Shown here: positions 33,397 to 46,419 of the stretch, piece by piece
How the letters are laid out: each line of letters starts with the position of its first letter
Numbering within the stretch: position 1 is the first letter of the stretch
Assembly: GCF_027942865.1 (NCBI RefSeq)
Contig: NC_134524.1
Location: 19,707,536 to 19,771,535 of the forward strand
Reading direction: 5' to 3'
Source: Odontesthes bonariensis
Taxonomy: Eukaryota > Chordata > Actinopteri > Atheriniformes > Atherinopsidae
Length of the DNA stretch: 64,000 nt
Translations under genes and position numbers: made by a program
Notes under the pieces: generated by a model
Told to the model about the DNA's origin: nothing
The model's input: only the letters and a program-made list of their open reading frames with translations
Database searches by the model: none

Positions 33397-36055
33397 CACT
33401 GAGTAATGATAAGAAATGTAAGCTATGGTAAAACTTCAGCATTCATAATCTTAACTAAATATGACAGTGTTGTTAAAATATTAATATGAATGCTCTCTTC
33501 CATCATAAAACCTCATTTGATAAAGATTTCCCACATTTCAATGTTCATGCTGACTTTCAGGGTGTAGTTACAGTTTATGGCCACCAGAGGGAAGTATAGA
33601 GACAGATGCAAAGAGGTTGTCAAGCTAGCAGATACGCAATTAGATATCACTTCCGGTGAGGACATACAAATAAAAGCCTCCCAAATAATTGTAAGGGCTT
33701 TTTTTTATCCTATATTTATGTATGTAATAACGTACTTTTCTTAAGAAATTTACAATTTTTTTATATAAGATATTCCCAGTATACATATTTGATGTTTTGT
33801 TTTGACTTGGAGTCTTCATTTAGAAGACATGAATCTTGAATCTGGTTTTCCTTTTCCTGCCTCAGCTCATGTCCCACACTCCAGATCCGCTCAGATCCAC
33901 AAGCACAGCTCGCCTTCTCCGGAGACATTTTTTTAATCTGACAGTTCAGTTGATGGACAACATCTAAGCAGTTACTGTTGGGTCTCTGAGAGAAACGTGA
34001 TGTTGAGGCGCACTCAGCCGCCCCAGCAGCAGAACATCTGTCTGTCATGAAGGTGACGTCACTAACTGAAGAAACGGATAACAAGGAAGAAAAAAAAAAC
34101 AGGGAAAAGTAGTTAAAGCGTGGCCTTGTTTCGGTATAAGATGTGAATAAGCCCAGTAACACAAGGATTGTTCACATTCATACAAGACACAAAAGGCATT
34201 CGATTCTGAGAGATTTTATTTATTCCAAATCCCAATTCCTCTCCTGAGCTGACTCGGCCTTATCCTTCTGTTCCTCAGGGTTAAGGTGCCCCATGAGAGG
34301 CGATCAAACAGGCTTTACACAGAGACAGTGGAAACCATTAGGGAATAGAGCTTACTACAATGAAAAGATGTAAAGTAGGACCAGTTTCAAACCTGCACAT
34401 TAACTGGTAAAAACCTTTAAGGATGAAACTTCTCGTAAAGATTGTTGTACTTTGTCAGTTTGAATGTTTTACTGAAAGCATTGTTCTCCCGTTGTGTCTG
34501 AAATGGAGTGAAATCTGTTCCAAAGTCATTTTGTCCACAGATTCAGTCTTTATACTGTGAGCCAGAGCCGTTTATAGAGAGCCGATTCAGAGCCTCTGCT
34601 GTGCGCAGGGCGTTTCTGCCCTCTACTGGCCACAAATGGTATCTACAGAAAAAGTAAAGCTAGAGATATTACAAATGACTGACACTTCCGGTGGTGCCTT
34701 TCAAAAATAAAATTCTATTAACAGATGTAATATAAAGCAATTTGACCTGATAACAGCGTAGATTTGTATTACTTACTATTTACGAGTGACTGAATGTAAA
34801 TAAATACTGCTTAGATGTTGCTCATTAACTGAACTGTCAGATTAGAAAATGTCTTCGCAGAAGGCGAGCTGTCCTTCCGGATCTGAGCGTGTGACGGATT
34901 CACGAGTGATGAGTTTGGTCGATCTCACGAGGAGCTGCTGAGGTTTCATATGAATCAGTTCCATTTTAAAGGCCAAATCTGAAAACCAAAGATACAAAAG
35001 CTTCAAGAAAGACTAGTTTGCTGTCAGGAAGAACAGCTCTGTCTGTTAGAGAGCAGCTTGAAAAGGCAGATGGACAGTTCAAGCCTTTTCCAGGTTCCAC
35101 TCAATTTTGATCAGTCTTTAAATTTGGAAACCAACAAGTCAGAGACTTTATTTGGATACAGAGCATGAGACAGAACAGTCCCAACCCAACACCAAGCAGC
35201 TGAACAAACCAAAGACTGTTGATGAGCAAAGCTGCTTCACAGGAAACATGTTGGAAATCTAAAAGATAGAGTCTGTAGTCATCAGTCTCAGGTAAAAAGT
35301 GCAAAGAAAGCAGCACAAGCAAGGCCAAAGTAAAGAGTGAAATCGTTAAGTTGGTTAAAGTTTCATTCTCTGATTTAATGGCTCAAACTGTTACTGAGCA
35401 GCTTTTAGTTTGTCAAGATGAGGGATCAAAGCTCTTGAAGAAATAAACTCTGCAGTTCAGCATCCGAACAGAAGAATGGAACCAGCTCAGAAAGGAGGCT
35501 GAAGCTGTGGTTTGGTGGTTCAGGCAGACACAGAGCAGCTTCGGGAAACAGAGGGAGGGGGTTCAACTTCGGATGCTGATGGCTTTTAGAAAAGGAAGGG
35601 CAGGTTGTTCAGCTCAGAGGAGGCTGGGACTTTTGAAGCCAAAATGAAAAGAGAAACTTTAGGATTCTACCTTTCAGTGTGTAGTTGAACAGCTCAGGCT
35701 GTTGGCTGAAAGCTTTGAACCTCAGAGAATGTGGAAACTATGATCACAGCACTTTTAAAGTTCAACAAAGTTTCTCAGAAAGAGTAGCTCAGGATGATGG
35801 GATGCTGCCTGGGGTTGGAATCATCATGGGTTCAAATCTCTTTAGACTTCCAGTTTTTATTCTTTAAGGAATCAAATCATCATTTCTTTCAGGATAGAGA
35901 CCAACAATCAAAGTAAGATTTGTGAGATAGCTCAGACTGATAAAACAGTGAGATACCATTTGTGGCCACTAGAGGGCAGAAACGCCCTGCTCACAGTATA
36001 AAGACAGAATCCGTGGACTGCAGCTGGTGCCTTCATCATATTAACAAAATTACTT

Positions 36056-36099
<44 letters not shown>

Positions 36100-37200
36100 C
36101 ACTGGGTAATGATAAGAAATGTAAGCTATGGTAAAACTTCAGCATTCATAATCTTAATTAAATATGACAGTGTTGTTAAAATATTAATATGAATGCTCTA
36201 TTCCATAATAAAACCTCATTTGATAAAGATTTCCCACATTTCAATGTTCATGTTGACTTTCAGGGTGTAGTTACAGTTTATGGCCACCAGAGGGAAGTAT
36301 AGAGACAGATGCAAAGAGGTTGTCAAGCTAGCAGACACGCAATTAGATATCACTTCCGGTGAAGACATACAAACAAAAGCCTCCAAATAATTGTAAGCGC
36401 TTTTTTTAAATCCTATATTTATGTATGTAATAACGTACTTTTCTTAAGAAATTTACAATTGTTTGTATGTGACATATTCCCAGTTCACATATTTGATGTT
36501 TTGTTTTGACTTGGAGTCTTCATTTAGAAGACATGAATCTTGAATCTGGTTTTCCTTTCCCTGCCTCAGCTCATGTCCCACACTCCAGATCCGCTCAGAT
36601 CCACAAGGACAGCTCGCCTTCTCCGGAGACATTTTTTAAAACTGACAGATCAGTTAATGGACAACATCTAAGCAGTTACTGTTGGGTCTCTGAGAGAAAC
36701 GTGATGTTGAGGCGCACTCAGCCGCCCCAGCAGCAGCACATCTGTCTGTCATGAAGGTGATGCTAACTGAAGAAATGGATAACAAGGAAGAAAAAAAAAA
36801 CAGGGAAAAGTAGTTAAAGCGTGGCCTTGTTTCGGTATAAGATGTGAATAAGCCCAGTAACACAAGGATTGTTCACATTCATATAAGACACAAAAGGCAT
36901 TTGATTCTGAGAGATTTTATTTATTCCAAATCCCAATTCCTCTCCTGAGCTGACTCGGCCTTATCCTTCTGTTCCTCAGGGTTAAGGTGCCCCATGAGAG
37001 GCGATCAAACAGGCTTTACACAGAGACAGTGGAAACCATTTGGGTGACCACACACAAATGACCACAACTTCTGTATCCCCATTTAAAAAGTTGTCCCAAG
37101 TTGTCCCTGGAAAAACCGCAGGGAAGGGTGCTGGAGAAACGGACCAACAGCGCCTTCCTACAACTAGTGCCTTCTTATCCATGGTGTACACGCTTTAAAT
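33280..37200. repeat. Re-duplicated flank segments after GIMAP unit C
   Basis: Blocks of the earlier inverted repeat recur here in altered order. A right-arm copy (33,327-34,200) is followed by a left-arm and centre copy (about 34,335-35,930, without the TTAA MITE) and a second right-arm copy (about 35,935-37,000). The two right-arm copies share TCCGCTCAGATCCACAAG and downstream sequence. TCTA tracts lie at 33,327-33,390 and 36,054-36,098. Short open frames in the copies are near-identical duplicates without family features. No gene is called. Confidence 0.75.
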
Positions 37201-39815
37201 CTAAAGAAAACATGAGAAAATAACTCATCTTGATGCTATAATGGGATTTTAGGGATGTGTACTTTCTTTTTACAATGAAATAAATGTGACTAAACACCAT
37301 AACAAACCTTAGACATTCAGTCCCTGTCTAAAAATGTAGACTTGCAGCACCAAAGTGGCCTTGAGTTGGTCCTCAGCTTCCTCTGCTTTCACCTCATTAT
37401 TCACTCCTTCCTGAGTTCACCAAGCCGTCAGTTTTCATTTCATCGCGTCAGCTGTTGAAGGTGATATTTTCCACCCACACACTGGACCATCCATCCATCC
37501 ATTTATTTATTGTTTATTATTGGGCTGAGATTTCTGCATCATGTCTTAAAGATGTCACAGTTGGATATTTTTCTAACAGAGTTTCTCTTTTTCAGCAGGT
37601 ATCCCGGGGCTGGTGCCCCCTTTCCTGTCCCCTCGGCCCCCAGCTGCCCTGCGCTCAGGATGGAGGATCGGACTGAAGAGAAGCTTCTGTGCAAATTGTT
37701 GGTTTCCTTAGTTAGGAAAAAGTTTTTGAATTAGCTCTGTGTGAATGATTTCAATGAATTGAAGTATATTATTTATGTGTTGAGATGACATTTTGTGCTG
37801 TGTAAATAAGACTGAATTGTTTCCAGAGGGGAACAGTGTAGCTGTAAGTTAGCAGCAGACCGAGCCGGAGACGTACTCAGCGTAACTCGCAGTAATGCAC
37901 GCGTACTGTTAATTACTGTGTTTAACTATATTAATGGTTTTTGCTTTCCTTGTTTGAAATGTTTAGGTTTAATACTTTGTCTGCGCTTTGGAAGCTTGTC
38001 TCCATTTGGAAATGTTGACGAGTTGCCAATAAGCTTGTCTTGGATCTTAATTGTGTATAAGTCAATAAAGTCTTGCAGATTGTTAGTTTTCTGTGACTGT
38101 TGTATTCAATAAGCTAAAAGAAGCTTATCATATATGTTGTGGTTTAGAAAGGGATTCATTTCATTATGTGAAATGGTTTTCTATTGTTGTATTTAATTTT
38201 TAGGTAAATGACAGATTTAGGTTCAGGCAGCATTTAATCATCATTTCTTTCACGGTTGGAGACCAACCATGAAAGTACAGCTTGTGTGAGAATGTTAAAG
38301 TGATGGGCAGATAGCTCAGACTGATAAAACATTGAGGTGGTGTTAGAGTCGGGGGATCGGAGCCCACAGCTGCAGAGGCACCAGCTGGGGGTGCTGTTAG
38401 GTGAATGATTTTAACTTTGGAGGCTCTGAGATATTCTTCCACGCTGCTGTTTTGTCCATCCAGAAGTTTGTCTCTTCATTTGAGTTATTGTTTTCAAAAT
38501 TTGAAAACATACTTGAGTGGAACCAGAAAAGGATCGAACTTCTCCAGTTCAATAGAGGCTTCCCCTGCTCCGCTTTAACACAGCAGGGTACAGGAGGTCA
38601 TTTCTGCCATGAGCTGTAACCATAGTGAAACAATACTTTAATTTCTCTTTAGAGTAATTCTTTTTTTAATTGATCTGAATTTAATTTAATTCCATGCAGT
38701 CTACAGAGAGAGTCCGCCTGTGTGTGACCGTCGACTAAGTTGTTACCGAGCTACAAACAACACCACAGTCCATTCATGGTGATCTCTCTGCCTCATTTCA
38801 ACTCTCAGACAGTTTGTCAGCTGATTTCAGTGAAAACATTTAAAAAAAAACTATTCAGAACAACATTACATCTTTAATAACAATTTGAATGGTATTGAAT
38901 CATTTAAATACTAGCGTGTGAGTTGTAAAACCATGTAATATCAATTACAAACATGGAAAGGGGTATGAAGTATAATACTTTTATAATCTATATATTTATT
39001 TATAAATTTGAAATGCAGGGGTTTAGAAGTATAGAGGAGCACAAAAGTAATGAGGCCAAAGAAAGTCAAAATTTCAAAATAGTTGCTGAGTACCAGAAAA
39101 GTTGTTAATTAAAGCACAGAAAACTTAACAAAGCACTGTTCTAGCCACCTTTGGTCATGTTTTTTTTCATCAAGTGTAGAATGATCAATTAATCATTTAC
39201 AATGTGCACATTGCAAAGCTGCACATTGCAGTATAGTGTCAAGGAAGTAAATTCATTTTACAATTCACATACACAACAGAGAGATTCAGACCCAGCAGTT
39301 AGTGTTATTTGGGTCATATTAAAGAGGAGATGAAACAGTCTAACATTACTGGGCATGTTGCAGTTGACTTGAATCTTTTATGTAACTGAACATGTATTAA
39401 TTTTAGAAGAGATTTTATACTCTCAAAACATACCCAACGGAATAAGAATTGTGTTTCAGGTTGAGTGGACAACAGTCAGGTGATTAACCAAATCATTGTG
39501 GGCGATAAAAGAGGGAAACAGGAAAAACAATAAGATGCACAGAAGCAAACATCCCTTTTCCTGTCTGCTGAAACAGTTTTTGTTTATTTTTATTTCATTT
39601 TAAATTCAGATAAAAATCTTATATATGCTAACTGATGGACAACATAAGCATGATATATCAAAGCAAGTAATAGTCTGGCAAACTTTTGCAACAGTTATTA
39701 CTGTGAACACGAATGCAACAAAAAAAAAGTTTGAACACCACTTTCATTAGGACAATCTAATAATTAGTTTAGAAATGATAGTAAAAATGTATCTAACATC
39801 AATTACTGTGACTTA
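37201..39815. other. Intergenic, no gene seen
   Basis: It includes a further truncated copy (about 38,035-38,190) of the GIMAP-unit 3' flank (TCTTGGATCTTAATTGTGT). Otherwise it has no long reading frame, repeat array or splice-supported exon. An acceptor-like TTTTTCAGCAG near 37,590 precedes a Pro-rich stretch of unknown meaning. Confidence 0.45.
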
Positions 39816-39864
39816 ATGAAACATTTTAAAGCTTGTAAATTGCAGAAAAACTTGCAGAACGCAC

Positions 39865-40502
39865 TAAAAGCTGCACAGAAGAAAAAGATCCAAGGAATTG
39901 TGAAGGCTGCCCAGCAGATAGTCGGTTGCCCTCTCCCCTCAATAGAAGAACTGCACAGTTCCTGCCCCCTCGGGAACATTAAAGGGGAACTGCGGTATTT
40001 TCAACATTAAGCCTCTTTTCTGAGTCGTCTGCAATGTTTTAGAACCCCCCTCACCGCTTTTTTGATGTTTACTGCTGTCTCCGGTATTTGCCTAATTTTG
40101 ATTCTTCTCAACCTGCTTCAGAATGGCAAGTCATGCGCATGTCCAAAAAGGTCCGTAAAAGCACAATAAACGTCCGTTTTCAAAATCATCAACTCACCGG
40201 AGTGGTTACTGGTGTGCACTGGTAATCCATATCAAATTTCGTTACGAAAAGTTGCTTCTGTCGTGTTTTATTTGACATTTTGTACTGAATGTTCGTTGAT
40301 ATTACTCCGCCACCGCTAAGAAAATAGTGCGAGCATGAACGAGCTGGTTTAGATTTTTGTAGTTTTTAATTGATCTATTTGTTTTCTATTTTTCTTAGTT
40401 TTCTATTTTCTATATTTCGTATGCACTGGAAACTTGCACCTTTAATTTCGTTGTGCAATGGCTCATTGTCACAAAGACAATAAAGATTCTGATTCTGATA
40501 TT
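39865..40502 (+). mobile_element. L2-type LINE 3' fragments
   Basis: An open stretch reads KIQGIVKAAQQIVGCPLPSI, the C-terminal motif of L2-type reverse transcriptases. About 400 bases later the classic 3' tail appears (TTGTGCAATGGC, ACAATAAAGATTCTGATTCTGA). The two are separated by an AAAGGGGAACTGCGG insertion that looks like a MITE end. The copy is severely truncated and inactive. Confidence 0.75.
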
Positions 40503-40600
40503 ATTTGTACTATTGTTAAAAATGCAAAAGTTAAAAAAGTTAAACATTTTGATTTGGACATATGGTCTACAGCGCCACATTACTTTGTTATCATACATTT

Positions 40601-42222
40601 TCAACAGGAATTGTCCTTTGGTTTCAACTTCTCTTTGACAAAATCTTGACATTTTTCCATAACATCCCATCCTGAATGCCACACATCCTTGAGTGCCTCA
40701 CTTGCTGCTTCTTTTGGTGTTTTGGCTCTCTCAGCTGCCTGATACCCTTTAACTCCACCTAACACTGCTCCTGCTGTTGCAGCTGTACCCAGTATTGCCC
40801 CTGCCATAATCTTGGCTGCTCCTGCTCCACGTGCTACTATTCCTTCTGCTCCCACTGCTCCTGGTGCTCCAGCTGTTCCAGCCCCTCTTGCTCCAGCTGT
40901 TGCTGCTCCTGCTAATAGGTCTGCTGTTCCAACTGTTCCTGCTTCTGTTGTTCCAGCTCCTACTAATAGTTCTGCTGTTCCAACTGTTCCTGCTTCTGTT
41001 GTTCCAGCTCCTACTAATAGTTCTGCTGTTCCAACTGTTCCTGCTTCTGTTGTTCCAGCTCCTGCTAATAGTTCTGCTGTTTCAAATGTTCCTGCTTCTG
41101 CTGTTCCAGCTCCTGCTAATAGTTCTGCTGTTTCAAATGTTCCTGCTTCTGTTGTTCCAGCTCCTACTAATAGTTCTGCTGTTCCAACTGTTCCTGCTTC
41201 TGTTGTTCCAGCTCCTGCTGCTCCAGCTGTTGCTGCTGCTCCAGCTGTTGCTGCTGCTCCCACTGCTCCTGCTGCTCCAGCTGTTCCAGCTTTAGCTGCT
41301 TTACCTCCTGTGCATTTTGCTGCGACTGCATTCATTACAAATGTGAAAGCTACTGCAACACACGTTGCTACACCAAAAAGAGCTCCCAACAGTGCACCTG
41401 CAGTAACACCCGATGCTTTGATCAAAATGTTATTTAACCAGTCTTTAGCCTTCTCGTCGATCTCCTTTTCTGACATGTTTCCGTCAGACTGTGCAATGTG
41501 TTGCTTCTTTTGTTGAATGATTTTCTGCACTGCTTGTAGCATCTCATTGGTATAGCAATTTCCTTTGTTTGCTTTTATCGTCTTGTCAATTGATTTAAGT
41601 ATCTCTTCCACCTGGAACTGGTTGCTCCTGTATACATCTTTTGGGCGCCCATTCCAGTATTTGTTATCAATGACATGGCACCTACCTCCGCACCTTTCCA
41701 CTAAATCACACATAAACTCACTTTGGCTGACAAAATCTTTGATTGTTTGTCCTTCCTCGAGCTGGTCTCCATGAGTAAAGACGACTGTTGCATATTTCAA
41801 TGCTTCTTCAGAGAAGAACTCAGAAATCTTGTCAATGACATTCCTCTCTTGGTCTGTGACTCTCTCCACTTTGAGCATGATGAGGAAAGCATGAAGCCCG
41901 GCCGAGCACTCTGTGATGCAGCTCACGATCTTAGACTTCAGCTCCTCTTCCGATATGTTCGTGTCAAACAAACCAGGCGTGTCAATCAGACTGATGTCTC
42001 TTCCATTAACAGATTTTGTTTTTACTTGACATACACTTTGTTCAGAGTTAATCGTATGCCCAACTTTGAAATTGTTATCTCCAAGTATGGTGTTACCAAG
42101 GCTGCTTTTCCCACATCCAGTTTTTCCCACCATGGCAATCCTTGCTGTTTTTGGCACTAAAAGACAACATTTAAAATCAGTTAAACTTGTTGTCATGTAT
42201 AGGAAAACATACATGAACTCAT
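40601..42222 (-). CDS. GIMAP/AIG1 GTPase D with a 17-residue repeat domain
   Basis: The main exon (42,156-40,601) follows a TTTTAG acceptor and encodes PKTARIAMVGKTGCGKSS (G1), LIDTPGLFD (G3), VVFTHGDQLEEG (G4) and GGRCHVIDNKYW. A charged helix and hydrophobic ASGVTAGALLGALFGV follow. A Gly/Ala/Thr/Glu-rich block holds about six copies of GTTEAGTVGTAELLVGA. Then come AGAILGTAATAGAVLGG and a charged C-terminus. A candidate first exon (ATGAGTTCAT, 42,222-42,213) before GTATGT joins in phase to give MSSLPKTARI and 521 residues. The implied intron of 56 bases is unusually short. Reading through gives a hydrophobic N-terminus instead (MYEFMYVFLY), or exon 1 may lie beyond the LINE. The GTPase part is a confident call; the start is not. 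Confidence 0.8.
40905..41212 (-). repeat. 51-bp in-frame coding minisatellite
   Basis: On the plus strand GCTCCTACTAATAG (or GCTCCTGCTAATAG) recurs at 40,956, 41,007, 41,058, 41,109 and 41,160, exactly 51 bases apart, with degenerate flanking units. It encodes the 17-residue repeat of GIMAP D. The period is a multiple of three, so copy-number change keeps the frame. Confidence 0.95.
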
Positions 42223-42670
42223 ACACAGTGATTCAGTTGAATAAGAAAGGTAAAGCAGTCAGTGTAAATAAAATGGCTGTATAAGCTTAATGAGAGAGTG
42301 GCAAATTGTTTTTCAAGGAGGATTGTTTGTGCTGAGTGCCCAACAGGCAGGATGTAATGCAGGAATTATGCTGTGGAAATTGCTTTTTCTCAAACCATGT
42401 GGATTATTGCAGATGAGGCTCCTTCTTGAGTTGGCATCGATTGCCACATGTATCTGAATAGGAAGTGTCTCACTGGCACCCGCTCCAAAAGATTTGCTGC
42501 AATATTTGAACATGATCTTTCCCTCTGGACATTTCACCAGGGGTCTGGATGGAAAATAGATGATCTTTACAGGAGCCAGGACTCGTCTTTTCAGCCTCTA
42601 TATTTTATTTACCGATTCAACAGAAATACAGGTCACCACATCAGCATAGAAGGATTTCTGAAGATAGTAT

Positions 42671-45418
42671 ATGGACTCTTTTATACTTTCCCCTTTCCAC
42701 CTTTCCATCACTTCTTTTGAATATCTGAGTTTTATTTTAAAGGGTGTTCCTAAAATCCCGTTCTTAATCATTTACAGATCTCCAGGATACTGTGCAAGTT
42801 TTATTGATGATTTTTCTGAATTATTGTCTGTTATTTCGACTGATTTTAACCATTTTATCTTGACCGGGGATTTTAACATTCACATAGATAATATGACGGA
42901 TGGTACTGCCAAAGAATTTTCTTCTGTGCTGGACATGTTTGGTTTGTGGCAACATGTAACAGAACCAACCCACCTTCGAGGTCACATTCTGGACCTGGTC
43001 ATTTCTAAAGGTGTTGATATTTCTTCTGTTGTGGTTATTGATTTGACCTTGTCTGACCATTTTTGTATTTTATTTGATTTACATATTACTCAGAATGTTC
43101 AAACAACCAGCTTCTCAGTTAAGAAGAGGTACATCAATGAGAAAACAAGTGCTCAGTTTAGGGAGGCCATAGTTATGTTACCAACAATGAGCGCAGAGTC
43201 TGTTGAAGGACTGCTGGATCATTTTAACTTGAAAATTTTGAATGTAATGGAAGCTGTTGCACCGATAAGAATCAAGAGCACCTTGATCAAACAGAAAACC
43301 CCATGGAGAAACAGCACTACGGTCAAAAACCTGAAAAGAGAATGCAGGAAAGCTGAACGTAAATGGAGGAAAACAAAGCTTCAGATTCACTATGAGCTAT
43401 ACAAAGAAAGCCTGCGTAGTTATAACAATGAGCTGTGCAAGGCCAGACAGCTGCATTTATCTGAAATGATTAATAAGAATGTCAACAATTCTCGAACTCT
43501 GTTTGCTATGGTTGAAAAACTCACAAATCCTCCTAAACAGTCAAACCCAGACCTCCTCTCCACTGACAAATGCAATGAATTTGCCAACTTTTTTAGCCAA
43601 AAAATCAAAACAATTAGACAAAACATTAACGCAACACAGACAAACAAGAAAACTAATCTGTGTCTAAAACCTAGAAATAACTCTGACGTTATGTCACAAT
43701 TTAATATTGTTAATTTAAAAATCCTAGAGGAAACAGTTCGGCAGCTGAAATCAACAACTTGTTCTCTGGACATAATACCATCCGACTTTTTAAAAACTGT
43801 TTTTACCTCAGTAGAAAGTGATCTCCTATGAATAGTTAACAGCTCACTGGCATCAGGCATTTTTCCCAAGTCACTAAAGACAGCTGCCATTAAGCCACTC
43901 CTAAAGAAGAGAACTCTAGATGCCTCTATGATGAACAACTACAGACCTGTCTCTAACCTCTCTTTTATATCCAAGATTATTGAGAAAGTTGTATTTAACC
44001 AGTTCAACGACTTTCTGAATGAAAGTGGAAGTCTTGATAAGTTTCAATCAGGCTTCAGACGTCATCACAGCACTGAAACAGCTCTGGTCAAAGTGTTAAA
44101 CGACATTAGGTTGAATACTGATTCTGGTAATGTTTCAGTCCTGGTTCTGTTGGACCTCAGCGCTGCGTTTGATACTGTAGATCACAGAATCCTGTTGCAC
44201 AGGCTGGAAAACTGTGTTGGACTTTCTGGAGCGGTCCTTAACTGGTTCAGGTCCTACTTAGAAGGCCGGAGTTATTTTGTTACTATTGGCAGCTATGAAT
44301 CTGAGCGAGTGGCCTTGACTTGTGGAGTCCCCCAGGGGTCAATTCTTGGACCTCTTCTGTTTAACTTGTATATGCTCCCTTTGGGTCAGATATTGCAGAA
44401 TTTTAACATCAATTAATACAGTTATGCAAACGATACACAACTTTATGTGTCTCTGTCACCGGACGACTGCAGCCCAGCAGACGTACTGTGTCAGTGTCTG
44501 GAGGAAATAAACACCTGGATGAGAGAGAATTTTCTACAATTAAATGAAAATAAAACTTAGATCATTCTGTTTGGTAGCAAAGAGAAGAGGGTCAGCGTTG
44601 GTAAATATCTTGAGACTCGGGACCTTACAATCACTGACCAAGTTCGTAACCTCGGAGTGTTGATAGACTCAGATCTGACTTTCAGCAGCCACATCAAAGC
44701 TGTCACCAAGGCAGCTTTTTACCATCTCAGAAACATCAACAGAATTAAAGGTTTCCTCTCCCAAAAAGACCAGGAGAAACTCATCCATGCATTCATCTCC
44801 AGTAGACTCCATTACTGTAACGCTCTTTTAACTGGACTTCCCAAAAAGAGCATTAAACATCTGCAGCTCATCCAGAACGCTGCTGCTAGAGTTTTAACCC
44901 GGACTAAGAGATCTGAACACATCACAGCAGTTTTAAAATCTTTACTCTGGCTTCCAGTCAGTCACAGAATAGATTTTAAAAGCCTGCTGATGGTTTACAA
45001 TCTGTGATATGTTCAGAGAATATAAACCCAGCAGAGTTCTTAGATCCAAGGACTCAGGTCAGCTGGTCCAGTCCAGAGTCCAGACTAAACATGGAGAAGC
45101 AGCATTTAGCTGTTATGCTGCAAACAAGTGGAACAAACTGCCAGTGGAGATTAAACTTTCACCAAATGTAGACATTTTTAAATCCAGGTTAAAAACATGT
45201 GTCTATGCATGAAATCTGCATGGTATCTTTTAACTTATCTGGACTGTTGCTTGTTTTTAAGTTCATTTAAATTATTTTATTTGTTTCTCTTTATATTCTT
45301 TTATGTATTTTAATGCTTCTTCCACTCCCTGCTGCAATGCTTTTATTTTATGTAAAGCACTTTGAATTGTTTTTTACATGAGATGTGCTATACAAATAAA
45401 TTTGATTTGATTTGATTT
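42671..45418 (+). pseudogene. L2-group LINE, broken copy
   Basis: A 386-codon frame starts within an AP-endonuclease domain (LTGDFNIHID, HILDLVIS, LTLSDHF) and runs into the reverse transcriptase linker before a stop at about 43,830. Further frames give NNYRPVSNLSFISKIIEK, LLDLSAAFDTVDH, GVPQGSILGPLLF and the C-terminal part (HLRNINRIKGF, LHYCNALLTGLP). The YADD box region is disrupted: ATGCAAACGATAC gives YANDT. At least four frame breaks are present. The 3' end is (TTTGA)n after AAATAAA. The 5' end is truncated. It lies upstream of GIMAP D on its strand, possibly inside D's first intron. Confidence 0.85.
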
Positions 45419-45420
45419 AA

Positions 45421-45845
45421 TGACCGCTCCAGAAAGTCCAACCCAGTTTTCCAGCCTGTGCAACAGGATTCTGTGATATACAGTATCAAACGCAGCGCTG
45501 AGGTCCAACAGAACCAGGACTGAAACATTACCAGAATCAGTATTCAACCCAATGTCGTTTAACACTTTGACCAGAGCTGTTTCAGTGCTGTGATGATGTC
45601 TGAAGCCTGACTGAAAGTTATCAAGACTTTTGTGCCACTTTTCAGAAAGTCGTTGAGCTGGTTAAATACAACTTTCTCAATAATCTTAGATATAAAAGAG
45701 AGATTAGAGACAGGTCTGTAGTTGTTCATCATAGAGGCTGTTTTTAGTGACTTGGGAAAAATGCCTGATGCCAGTGAGCTGTAAACTATTTGAAGGAGAT
45801 CACTTTCTACTGAGGTAAAGCAGTTTTTAAAAGTCGGATGGTCAC
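45421..45845 (-). mobile_element. Inverted partial L2 copy abutting the LINE tail
   Basis: This segment is the reverse complement of the reverse transcriptase part of the same LINE family, including VSVLVLLDLSAAFDTVYH read on the minus strand. It begins immediately after the TTTGA tail of the plus-strand copy. That order does not fit ordinary twin priming, where the tail is outermost, so two insertions or a rearrangement are more likely. Confidence 0.8.
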
Positions 45846-46419
45846 TGAATTCACTGAAATTGTAACTTCATCATCCCTTCTCTAAGTAATGATATGGGAC
45901 TTTCTTTACAGCTAAAGCCACAAGGGGTCAAGTCAGTCATATGGCCTGAGAAGGACCAAATTAGTCCTCCCAGAATCCACACACCCATGTGTATGGCCCA
46001 ACAAGCCATTTCCCTTTTACTTTTGAGGAAACAATAGACATTGCATTTAGTATGCTTTGGTTCAATTCAAGAAGCACTAATAAAAAGACCTGATCCACTA
46101 CATTATTGCCTTCACATTTAGTAAAAAAAACAAAGAGCCAGGTTTCCATTCATTAGTAAAGCTAATTTTAAGTGATCTTTATAGAGATGGAAGGAAAGAA
46201 AAAGGAATCAGGTACAGGCTACGTTGCCAGTGGTTGTAATTCAGTAGAAGTTGTCCTAAGTCGATACAAACCTTGATATGGGAGAAAATGAAGAGAACTC
46301 TTCTTCAGGAATGACTTGAAACAGCTGGTGAGTCACGGCATATTAATCTTTGCCAAGTCGAACGTGATTCACAAAGTTGTTTCCATTCCACCTAATGTGC
46401 TGCAAGTCTCCTTTGAAAC
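45846..46419. other. Spacer, likely 3' UTR of the macrodomain gene
   Basis: No separate gene was seen. The part nearest 46,419 lies downstream of the macrodomain gene's stop codon on the minus strand and probably includes its 3' UTR. Confidence 0.4.

Noticed and set aside
40812-41516. 234-codon plus-strand open frame rich in Ala, Pro and Val
   Set aside because: It is the antisense of GIMAP D's repeat domain. The 51-bp period keeps several frames open, and no start context, splice site or family feature supports it.
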